DNA of 23,183 nt from Lachnospiraceae bacterium UBA7589. Lineage in GTDB: Bacteria; Bacillota; Clostridia; Lachnospirales; Lachnospiraceae. Made by a program: the position numbers and the translations under genes. The stretch spans positions 1 through 23,183 of the forward strand of contig DLKL01000024.1 of assembly GCA_002476495.1 (NCBI GenBank). Reading direction: 5' to 3'. The stretch's first letter is position 1, and every line of letters begins with the position of its first letter. Below, piece after piece: positions 1-6,660 of the stretch. The notes beneath the pieces are model-generated. The model was given only the letters and a program-made list of their open reading frames with translations, had not been told where the DNA came from and searched no databases.

Positions 1-23
1 GAGGTTCTGAAGGTACACATGGA

Positions 24-50
24 AGACTGCATTTATGTAGTCTTTTTTTT
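24..50 (+). terminator. Intrinsic terminator of an upstream gene
   Basis: An 8-bp stem (24-31 with 36-43, one G.T pair, 4-nt loop) is followed directly by an uninterrupted T run (44-50). It would end a + strand transcript entering from before the window. Whether it is a simple gene-end terminator or the end of an attenuator cannot be told, because the upstream sequence is missing. I see nothing else convincing between here and the first gene at 160. Confidence 0.75.
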
Positions 51-159
51 ATATTAAAGTTTTGTATTTTTTTGTAGTAAGCCTCTGACTTTAGGGAAGA
101 TTTTTAGCACCTTATTTATTACGTTTTTAATGTCTATAATGATAAAGAAGGAGACAGAA

Positions 160-702
160 ATGGAATTATTTTATGGCAGACCCTCTGATACAGCAGGAAG
201 ACTTGACAGAGAAATAAGAGTTTATGATTTTCTGGATGGACTTGATGTTGAATATACGAGAACAGATCATGAGCCGGCAAACACAATGGAGGTGTGTTAT
301 CAGATTGATAAGGTATTAGATGCGACAATATGCAAGAATCTTTTTTTGTGCAATAGACAGAAAACAGACTTTTATCTTGTTATGATGCCCGGAGATAAGC
401 CATTTAAAACAAAAGAGTTGTCAGGTCAGATTGGATGTGCAAGACTTTCGTTTGCTTCATCGGAGGATATGCTTAAGTATCTTGATATTGAACCGGGTGC
501 TGTTAGTGTTATGGGACTTATGAATGATAAGAATAATTCTGTCAGATTGCTTGTAGATGAGGATATTTTAAAGGGTGAATATCTGGGGTGCCATCCATGT
601 GTATGTACATCCAGCCTTAAAATAAAAACAAAGGATGTTTTTGGAACGGTTTTATCAGCTATGCATCATAGTATGACAGTAATTAAGCTGGTCGGAAAGT
701 GA
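160..702 (+). CDS. proX: Prolyl-tRNA editing protein, YbaK/ProX family (PrdX/ProXp-ala type)
   Basis: A 180-aa free-standing editing domain. Known family role: hydrolysis of mischarged Ala- or Cys-tRNA(Pro) in the cytoplasm, after prolyl-tRNA synthetase. The sequence shows the YbaK fold pattern, with the conserved lysine in CKNLFL (K59), a phosphate-binding-type loop PGAVSVMGL (112-120) and a C-terminal GCHPCVCTSSL segment (143-153), as in the ProXp-ala/PrdX branch. The canonical GxxxP loop reads GAVSV, with valine in place of proline. I recall this in clostridial members, so it need not mean loss of function. The start at 160 is preferred over the in-frame ATG at 130 because AAGGAG (148-153) lies 6 nt before it. 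The last codons form the left arm of a long hairpin (672-730). Substrate (Ala versus Cys) is inferred only. Confidence 0.88.
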   Translation: MELFYGRPSDTAGRLDREIRVYDFLDGLDVEYTRTDHEPANTMEVCYQIDKVLDATICKNLFLCNRQKTDFYLVMMPGDKPFKTKELSGQIGCARLSFASSEDMLKYLDIEPGAVSVMGLMNDKNNSVRLLVDEDILKGEYLGCHPCVCTSSLKIKTKDVFGTVLSAMHHSMTVIKLVGK

Positions 703-730
703 TTTTCTGCCCAGCTTAATTACTGTCATA
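672..730. terminator. Long perfect hairpin between convergent proX and ABC-F genes
   Basis: The arms 672-691 and 711-730 are perfectly complementary over 20 bp. The loop contains a further 6-bp stem (693-698 with 704-709, one G.T), so nearly the whole 59 nt folds as one rod with a single mismatch. The left arm is proX coding sequence and the stop codon lies in the loop. A short run TATTTT follows on the + side, and no T run follows on the - side. The best reading is a gene-end terminator, perhaps bidirectional. Confidence 0.7.
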
Positions 731-745
731 TATTTTGATATAATA

Positions 746-2710
746 TTATTCAGAAAGCTCATAGTACTTTTCGTATAATTCCATAAGCTCTGTATCAATC
801 CGGTCGTGCTTTGCTGCGAGCTCAGCAAGCTTTAATGAATTGGTTGCATTTTCAGGACTGTTGATTTCTTCACCAAGCTCTTCAAGCATGGCTTCAAGCT
901 TTGCGATTTGCTCTTCTGTTCTTTTTAATTCATTGGCGTGCTTTCTAATCCTGGCCTGCTCCTCCTTGCTCTTTATATATGCATCCTTCCCTTTGGAAAT
1001 ATCTTTTTCATCAGCGATAATATCAGGATTAATTGCAGAAAAATTCAATGCTTTTCCTGAACCAAATGAATTTACAGTTGTATTCCCTGAGGCTGAATCA
1101 TACATTATGTCTCTATGTTCCATGTAATAATCGTAATTTCCAATAAAACTATAGGTGGTTTTATCCTTCAATTCTATAATTCGCGTTGAAACGGAATTAA
1201 TAAAGTACCTGTCATGGCTGACAAATAGGATTGTACCTGTATAATTTTTCAGCGCTTCTTCCAGAATTTCTTTGGATTGTATATCAAGGTGATTAGTGGG
1301 TTCGTCCAAAATAAGAAAATTGGCAGGAGAGAGCATAAGCTTTGCCAGAGATACCCTGCCACGCTCCCCACCTGATAAATCTTCGATTTTTTTAAAAACA
1401 TCATCACCTGTAAATAAAAATGCAGCCAGAACATTACGGATTTTTGTGTTATTAAGCTGAGGATAGGAGTCGGAAATTTCTTCAAAAATTGTTTTGTTAA
1501 GAGATAAAATCTGGTGTTCCTGGTCATAATATCCGATTTTGACTCTGGAGCCGAGAACAACAGAGCCGGAGTCCTTCGGAATAAGCTGGTTTATTATTTT
1601 GAGTATAGTTGTTTTTCCTGTTCCGTTGTCTCCGATAAGAGCAACATGTTCTCCACGTTTAATACTGGCATTAAGGTTAGAAAAAAGTGTATTATTACCA
1701 AAACTCTTGCCTAAATTAGTAATAGTAAGTACATCATTACCACTTTCAACAGCAGGTGTAAGGGTAAGACGCATTTCAGATGCAACCTCCACAGGCTTTT
1801 CCATAACCTCAATTTTATCCAACATTTTTTCGCGGCTTTCTGCCCGCTTAATTGATTTTTCCCTGTTAAATTGCTTCAGCTTGGTTATAACAGCCTCCTG
1901 ATGCTTTATCTCAGCCTGCTGGTTAAGATATGCCTTCATCCGGCTGGCACGTATTTCGGCTCTTTTGCCTGAGTAATAAGTATAATTCCCGTTATATACA
2001 GTTCCTTTTGTGTTATCTATTTCTACAATTTTAGTGGCAATCTTGTCTATAAAGTATCTATCATGACTGACTACAATAACACTTCCCGGATAAGAGGAAA
2101 GAAATCCTTCAAGCCAGGCAGTGGAGCTCATGTCCAAGTGGTTGGTAGGCTCATCAAGTATAATTATATCCGGCCTGGATAACAAAAGTCTACCTAATGC
2201 AATACGCATTTTCTGCCCACCGGACAAGGTATTAATATGTCTGCTATAGTCGGATTTGTCAAAACCAAGTCCCTTCAGAACACCGGCGATTTCACTTTCG
2301 TAGGCATAGCCGTTTTCCAGATCATACCTGTTGGAAAGCCGGTTATACTGTTCAAGAATTTTTTCAAGCTCTTCGCCCTTTGCCTGTTGCATGTTATACT
2401 CAAGCTGGCGTATCCGGTTCTCCATTTCTATAATATATTTCTTTGTGTCCAGCATTTCATTGTAAATGGTATTATCAAAGGATATATCCTGATGCTGGGA
2501 GAGATATCCTATGGTAGTGTCTTTTGCAAGCACAATCTGCCCCTCATCGGCAGTTTCTTCTCCCATTATTATTTTTAGAAGCGTTGTTTTGCCTGAACCA
2601 TTTATACCAACTATGGCAAGCTTTTCCTTCTCTTCAATGTGAAAGGATATATTTTTTAAAATCGGGGTAATCCCGTATGATTTGCTTATATTCTGACATG
2701 CTAAAATCAT
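746..2710 (-). CDS. ABC-F family ATPase (translation-associated, YdiF/EttA-like)
   Basis: A 654-aa soluble protein with two ABC domains and no membrane segments, which defines ABC-F. NBD1 has Walker A GINGSGKTT (35-43), LSGGQ (162-166) and Walker B LDEPTNHLD (185-193). NBD2 has GDNGTGKTT (360-368), LSGGE (445-449) and LDEPTNHLD (468-476). A charged linker spans about 240-320, and a helical coiled-coil tail (about 580-654) matches the ABC_tran CTD seen in YdiF/Uup-type members. Family members bind ribosomes and relieve stalled or drug-inhibited translation. Which factor this is, or whether it gives antibiotic resistance, cannot be decided here. The housekeeping YdiF-like class is most likely given length and tail. 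AAGGAG (complement of 2719-2724) precedes the start by 8 nt. It is transcribed toward proX. Confidence 0.9.
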   Translation of the reverse strand: MILACQNISKSYGITPILKNISFHIEEKEKLAIVGINGSGKTTLLKIIMGEETADEGQIVLAKDTTIGYLSQHQDISFDNTIYNEMLDTKKYIIEMENRIRQLEYNMQQAKGEELEKILEQYNRLSNRYDLENGYAYESEIAGVLKGLGFDKSDYSRHINTLSGGQKMRIALGRLLLSRPDIIILDEPTNHLDMSSTAWLEGFLSSYPGSVIVVSHDRYFIDKIATKIVEIDNTKGTVYNGNYTYYSGKRAEIRASRMKAYLNQQAEIKHQEAVITKLKQFNREKSIKRAESREKMLDKIEVMEKPVEVASEMRLTLTPAVESGNDVLTITNLGKSFGNNTLFSNLNASIKRGEHVALIGDNGTGKTTILKIINQLIPKDSGSVVLGSRVKIGYYDQEHQILSLNKTIFEEISDSYPQLNNTKIRNVLAAFLFTGDDVFKKIEDLSGGERGRVSLAKLMLSPANFLILDEPTNHLDIQSKEILEEALKNYTGTILFVSHDRYFINSVSTRIIELKDKTTYSFIGNYDYYMEHRDIMYDSASGNTTVNSFGSGKALNFSAINPDIIADEKDISKGKDAYIKSKEEQARIRKHANELKRTEEQIAKLEAMLEELGEEINSPENATNSLKLAELAAKHDRIDTELMELYEKYYELSE

Positions 2711-2749
2711 AGCTTTTTCTCCTTGGCTTCAATAAATCAAATATGAAAT

Positions 2750-2777
2750 ATGATAAAGGACAATTTGTCTTAATCAA
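2750..2777 (-). promoter_or_regulatory. Candidate sigma-A promoter for the ABC-F gene
   Basis: Reading the - strand, a -35 TTGATT (2772-2777) and a -10 TATCAT (2750-2755) are 16 bp apart, giving a leader of about 33 nt before the ABC-F start. An 11-bp palindrome GACAA-t-TTGTC (2759-2769) sits in the spacer and could be an operator. Confidence 0.5.
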
Positions 2778-2805
2778 AATCCATATAATTTTAACAAATT
2801 ATTAG

Positions 2806-2834
2806 TTTCGTTGCAATGGCTAAAGTGGTATAAT
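2806..2834 (+). promoter_or_regulatory. Candidate extended -10 promoter for the 2894-10919 gene run
   Basis: TGGTATAAT (2826-2834) is a full extended -10 element with a perfect TATAAT hexamer. The -35 region (TTTCGT, 2806-2811, 17-bp spacer) is poor, as is common for extended -10 promoters. It lies about 60 nt before the small ORF and is the only good + strand promoter I see ahead of the following seven genes. Confidence 0.55.
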
Positions 2835-2893
2835 CAGAAATGGTACGATGCATTATATTGTAAACTGATTTTATATTGTATATGAGGTGAAAG

Positions 2894-3124
2894 ATGTTTG
2901 ATTCCAGGTCAAAGCGGGCAAAAAAAGCAATACTTGATATTTTCCATGAGATACAGATTAATCTGGAGAACAATTATAAGGATTTGGCTATTGATGCAAG
3001 AAAAAAAGCAGAAACTGAGTTGGAACGTTTAAAAGAGGATAATCAGCTAAGTCAACGGGACTACACCGGATTAAAGGCTACACTTGATGATTACACAAAG
3101 CGAATGGCAGGTTATCATCACTAA
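2894..3124 (+). CDS. Small charged helical protein of unknown function
   Basis: A 76-aa protein I do not recognise. It is strongly charged and predicted helical throughout, with a likely coiled-coil stretch (about residues 25-55) rich in Lys, Glu and Leu. There is no signal peptide, Cys motif or transmembrane segment. GAGGTG (2885-2890) gives a plausible RBS just before the ATG. It stands first behind the extended -10 promoter and 23 nt before the beta-glucosidase, so it is probably co-transcribed with it. A real gene is supported by promoter, RBS and position; function is unknown. Confidence 0.65.
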   Translation: MFDSRSKRAKKAILDIFHEIQINLENNYKDLAIDARKKAETELERLKEDNQLSQRDYTGLKATLDDYTKRMAGYHH

Positions 3125-3147
3125 AATTAATAATATAGGAGGCTGAC

Positions 3148-4494
3148 ATGAGTTTTTCAAAGAATTTTATCTGGGGAGCTGCATCAGCTGCATATCAGCT
3201 TGAGGGTGCTTATAAAGAAGATGGAAAGGGACTTAATATCTGGGATGTATACAGCCGTATTCCCGGCAATGTGCATTGTACTGAGACAGGCGACATAGCC
3301 TGCGATCATTATCACAGATATAAGGAAGATATAGAGCTTTTTAAAAAAACAGGAATAAAATATTACAGGTTTTCTATAAGCTGGACAAGGATTATGCCAC
3401 AGGGTACCGGAAAGGTTAATGAGAAGGGAATAAAGTACTATTCTGATTTGGTTGACTCTCTTATTGAAGCAGGAATTGAACCTATGGTAACCTTGTTCCA
3501 TTGGGATTATCCATATGAATTATACAGACAGGGCGGATGGATGAATGATCAGTCCCCGGCGTGGTTTGAGGAATATATCAGGGTAGTTGTAGATGCCCTT
3601 TCAGACAGAGTATCATACTGGATAACCATAAATGAGCCCCAGTGCTTTATAGGGTGTGGATATTATAACGGAGCTCATGCCCCTTTTTTAAAGCTGGCTA
3701 ACCGTGATCTTATATACATGTCTCATAATGCATTGCTGGCACATGGCAGAGCAGTAAGATATATAAGGCAATTTGCGAAGAAAAAGCCAATAATCGGGTA
3801 TGCACCGACAGGACCTGTGTTCGTTCCTGAGGATTCTTCACCGGAGAGCATTGAAGAGGCAAGAAAAAAATCTACAACTATGAAAGGAACTACGTTCTTC
3901 TCTACAACATGGTGGTCAGACCCTATATTTCTGGGCAAATATCCTGATGAGGCTTACGAAATATTTGGAGAAGATATGATTGAACCTTCCAGGGAGGATA
4001 TGGAGCTAATATCCCAGCCTCTTGATTTTTATGGTGCCAATATATATTATAGTCAGGCAGAAAAGACAGCTGATTATTATGCAAGTAATGAAAGTATGGG
4101 AATTGCCAAAACCTCTATGGACTGGGTTGTATCTGAGGATGTTTTATATTGGGCTGCTAAATTCTGGTATGAAAGATACAAAAAACCTATTCTTATAACA
4201 GAAAACGGAATGGCAGGGTGTGACTGGATTGACAGGAATGGTAAAGTGCCTGATTACAACAGGATAGATTATATTTCCAGATATGTCAAATGTCTTATGG
4301 ATGCCGTTGATGAAGGGATTCCTGTTATGGGATATATCTATTGGTCAATAATGGATAATTATGAATGGGCATACGGATATGACAAGAGATTTGGATTGAT
4401 ATATGTGGATTATAATACACAGAAAAGAGTAATAAAGGAATCAGGATATTGGTATAAAAAGCTTATCGATTCTAATGGAGATATATTAGGTTAG
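3148..4494 (+). CDS. bgl: Beta-glucosidase, glycoside hydrolase family 1
   Basis: A 448-aa cytoplasmic (alpha/beta)8-barrel enzyme that hydrolyses beta-linked disaccharides or aryl-beta-glucosides by a retaining mechanism. The GH1 N-terminal signature FIWGAASAAYQLEGA is at 7-21, the acid/base glutamate is E163 in TINEP, and the nucleophile is E352 in ITENG. The C-terminal aglycone/O4-O6 recognition segment reads DNYEWAYGYDKRFG, with Glu-Trp at 406-407. Family knowledge: this favours unphosphorylated beta-glucosides, whereas 6-phospho-beta-glycosidases lack that Glu. Consistently, no PTS gene is nearby. There is no signal peptide. AGGAGG (3137-3142) lies 5 nt before the ATG. The exact sugar is not determined. 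Confidence 0.92.
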   Translation: MSFSKNFIWGAASAAYQLEGAYKEDGKGLNIWDVYSRIPGNVHCTETGDIACDHYHRYKEDIELFKKTGIKYYRFSISWTRIMPQGTGKVNEKGIKYYSDLVDSLIEAGIEPMVTLFHWDYPYELYRQGGWMNDQSPAWFEEYIRVVVDALSDRVSYWITINEPQCFIGCGYYNGAHAPFLKLANRDLIYMSHNALLAHGRAVRYIRQFAKKKPIIGYAPTGPVFVPEDSSPESIEEARKKSTTMKGTTFFSTTWWSDPIFLGKYPDEAYEIFGEDMIEPSREDMELISQPLDFYGANIYYSQAEKTADYYASNESMGIAKTSMDWVVSEDVLYWAAKFWYERYKKPILITENGMAGCDWIDRNGKVPDYNRIDYISRYVKCLMDAVDEGIPVMGYIYWSIMDNYEWAYGYDKRFGLIYVDYNTQKRVIKESGYWYKKLIDSNGDILG

Positions 4495-4498
4495 TGTA

Positions 4499-5557
4499 AT
4501 GAAAAAAAAATTAGTCAGTTTGTTAAAAATGTTATCCTTCACCCTGGCACTCCTTTTACTTTCCACAACAGTAATCGGAGACAAAAAAGAAAATACAGAC
4601 CGGGAGAAAACATCATACTATTTTGCCATGGGCACTGCTGTAAACATTACAATATATGATAATACTCAGAATGATAATCTTAATAAAAAAATTGTAGAAA
4701 AAATTAATGAATTATCAGACAGTATAATCTCATGGAGAAATAGTGGCAGCCAGTTGTATATGCTTAATAATAATTACAGACCGGGTGAAGAATTTCCTTT
4801 AGAAGACACCCTGAGGGAAATTCTTGCAATGTCCTACAAAATCTGTAAGGATAGCGATGGAGCTTTGGATATAACAATACGTCCGCTTGCAAATGTCTGG
4901 AATATCGAGGAGGGGGATAAGGATGATTTTTCTGTACCATCAGAGGCGTCAATCAGAGATGCATTATCCAGGACAGGATATGAGGAAATTACCTTAACCG
5001 ATAATGGTATTATACTGGGAAAAGAAGGAATTATAATAGATTTTGGTGCAACGGGAAAAGGATATGCCCTGGATGTAATAAGAGATGAGTATATATCCGG
5101 CAGGGTAGACGGATGTATTATATCCATAGGTGGCAGTGTTCTTGTATATGGCTCCAAGCCGGATGGTAAACCATGGAATGTGGGAATAAGGGATCCATTT
5201 GGGGAAGATGGCGAGATGCTGGGATATCTGACCTTTTCCGGTGATGTGGATATATGCATTTCTACATCAGGAGATTATGAAAAATATATTGAAAAAAATG
5301 GAATAAGATATCATCATATTCTTGATACAGGAACAGGATATCCTGCCAGGTCAGGACTTTCATCTGTGACAGTGGTCTGTGAAAATGGTCTGGCCAGTGA
5401 TGGATTGTCTACAGCTTGTTTTGTTCTCGGATATGATAAGTCATTAGATATATTGAAGGAATATCAGGCAGAGGCAGTTTTTGTTACAAATGAGGGAGAA
5501 GTAATAATAACGGATGGGTTAAAGAATATATTCACCAGAGAAAAAAAGGAGGAATAA
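4499..5557 (+). CDS. apbE: FAD:protein FMN transferase (ApbE family), exported
   Basis: A 352-aa enzyme that moves FMN from FAD onto a Thr/Ser of target flavoproteins (NqrC/RnfG-like subunits or FMN-binding extracellular reductases), using Mg2+. Family motifs in order: FAMGTAVNITIYD (42-54), GALDITIRPLANVW (121-134), DFGATGKGYALD (181-192), ISIGG (208-212), STSGDYEKY (255-263), HHILDTGTGYPA (272-283) and SDGLST (300-305). The N-terminus has a KKK...hydrophobic signal peptide or anchor (about 1-27) without a lipobox cysteine, so it acts outside the membrane. It starts 4 nt after the bgl stop with only a weak RBS, which suggests coupled translation. No flavinylation target lies in the window. 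Confidence 0.9.
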   Translation: MKKKLVSLLKMLSFTLALLLLSTTVIGDKKENTDREKTSYYFAMGTAVNITIYDNTQNDNLNKKIVEKINELSDSIISWRNSGSQLYMLNNNYRPGEEFPLEDTLREILAMSYKICKDSDGALDITIRPLANVWNIEEGDKDDFSVPSEASIRDALSRTGYEEITLTDNGIILGKEGIIIDFGATGKGYALDVIRDEYISGRVDGCIISIGGSVLVYGSKPDGKPWNVGIRDPFGEDGEMLGYLTFSGDVDICISTSGDYEKYIEKNGIRYHHILDTGTGYPARSGLSSVTVVCENGLASDGLSTACFVLGYDKSLDILKEYQAEAVFVTNEGEVIITDGLKNIFTREKKEE

Positions 5558-5562
5558 AAACT

Positions 5563-6081
5563 ATGAAAAAGCTCTTGGTTGTGGTTGACATGCAGAATGA
5601 TTTTATTGATGGGGCACTTGGTACAAAGGAAGCACAGGGAATAGTAAAAAATGTGGAAGAGTATATCAGAGAGTCAATAGAGGATAATAGAGACGTCGTG
5701 TTTACAAGGGATACCCACTATGATAATTATTTGGATACGCAAGAAGGAAAAAGACTTCCGGTACCCCATTGTATAAAGGATACAGAGGGCTTCCAAATAT
5801 GTGACAGCCTTAAACCGTTTGCCGATGCTTCCAGGATTTTTGACAAGAATACTTTTGGAAGTCTGGATTTAATGGAGTATGTACGTGAGGAAGGCTATGA
5901 TGATATACAGCTTGTGGGATTATGCACAGATATATGTGTTATTTCCAATGCAATGCTCATAAAGGCAGCCTTGCCTGAGGCGGACATTGCTGTTGTTGAA
6001 AAATGCATGGCAGGTGTAACACCGGATAGTCACAAGAATGCCATAGAGGCTATGAAAATGTGCCAGATAGAGGTGATATGA
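5563..6081 (+). CDS. Cysteine hydrolase, nicotinamidase/isochorismatase superfamily
   Basis: A 172-aa amidohydrolase. The catalytic triad is visible as D9 (VVDMQNDF), K95 (FDKNTFGS) and C125 (GLCTDICV). Residues D50 and H52 (RDTH) and H69 (PHC) match the metal-binding set of true nicotinamidases such as PncA. The likely reaction is therefore nicotinamide to nicotinate in NAD salvage, though superfamily members also act on other amides. AGGAGG (5547-5552) precedes the ATG by 10 nt. The stop overlaps the next gene's start, indicating translational coupling. Nicotinamidase is the best guess; the exact substrate is inferred. Confidence 0.82.
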   Translation: MKKLLVVVDMQNDFIDGALGTKEAQGIVKNVEEYIRESIEDNRDVVFTRDTHYDNYLDTQEGKRLPVPHCIKDTEGFQICDSLKPFADASRIFDKNTFGSLDLMEYVREEGYDDIQLVGLCTDICVISNAMLIKAALPEADIAVVEKCMAGVTPDSHKNAIEAMKMCQIEVI

Positions 6082-6647
6082 TGAAATGGCTTGAGCATTT
6101 AAAAACAATTAACAGACATAAGTTTGAGGTAATGAAAAACTGCTTCAGGGTTGGCCTTTATAAACAGGGACTTTTACATGACCTGTCTAAGTATTCGTGG
6201 ACAGAATTTTCCATGGGTGCGAAATACTATCAGGGTAACAGAAGCCCTAATGATGCAGAGAGAGAGGATAAGGGATATACTACAGCCTGGCTGCATCATA
6301 AGGGAAGAAACAAGCATCACCTTGAATATTGGATTGATTACAGCGTTGATAAATCAAAGGGATTGGTTGGAATGCCGATGCCTGTTGAATATATAGTAGA
6401 AATGTTTTGCGACAGGATAGCTGCATGCAAAATATATAACAAAGATAATTATAATCAGAAACAGCCATTGGAATATTATCAGAGGGGAAGGGCCAGAACC
6501 CTGCTCAATCCCGATTCAGCCAGAATTCTTGAAAAATATCTTAATATGCTGGCAAAAAAAGGAGAGGATTATACCTTCAGATATATAAAAAACAAGGTTG
6601 TGATTCCACTGAGAGTATCAAAGATAAAGAAGATATTCCATTTATAA
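6081..6647 (+). CDS. DUF5662-like protein with HD-type metal-site pattern
   Basis: A 188-aa protein of the family I know as DUF5662, without assigned function. Conserved histidine and aspartate clusters stand out: H13, the H33-D34 pair in LLHDLSKY, H72-H73 and H79-H80 in WLHHKGRNKHH, and D111 in FCDRIAACK. That order (H...HD...H...H...D) resembles an HD-domain metal phosphohydrolase, which is my inference. Start choice: ATGs at 6078 and 6081 and a GTG at 6060 are in frame. GAGGTG (6070-6075) is better spaced for 6081, with only 2 nt to 6078. It overlaps the upstream hydrolase stop and ends 13 nt before dnaE. Confidence 0.75.
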   Translation: MKWLEHLKTINRHKFEVMKNCFRVGLYKQGLLHDLSKYSWTEFSMGAKYYQGNRSPNDAEREDKGYTTAWLHHKGRNKHHLEYWIDYSVDKSKGLVGMPMPVEYIVEMFCDRIAACKIYNKDNYNQKQPLEYYQRGRARTLLNPDSARILEKYLNMLAKKGEDYTFRYIKNKVVIPLRVSKIKKIFHL

Positions 6648-6660
6648 AAAGGGGAACGTT

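Noticed and set aside
135..140. Perfect TATAAT just before proX
   Set aside because: Transcription would start near 147, at the ribosome-binding site, and there is no acceptable -35 at 112-117.
840..1901. + strand and other-frame ORFs inside the ABC-F gene
   Set aside because: They are shadows of a strongly conserved - strand coding sequence, with no RBS or recognisable protein.
2791..2973. 60-aa - strand ORF across the small-gene promoter
   Set aside because: It overlaps the promoter and start of the 76-aa gene and has no homology-like features.
3148..4494. GH1 enzyme as a 6-phospho-beta-glucosidase
   Set aside because: The Glu-Trp at 406-407 marks the unphosphorylated-sugar type, and no PTS genes are nearby.
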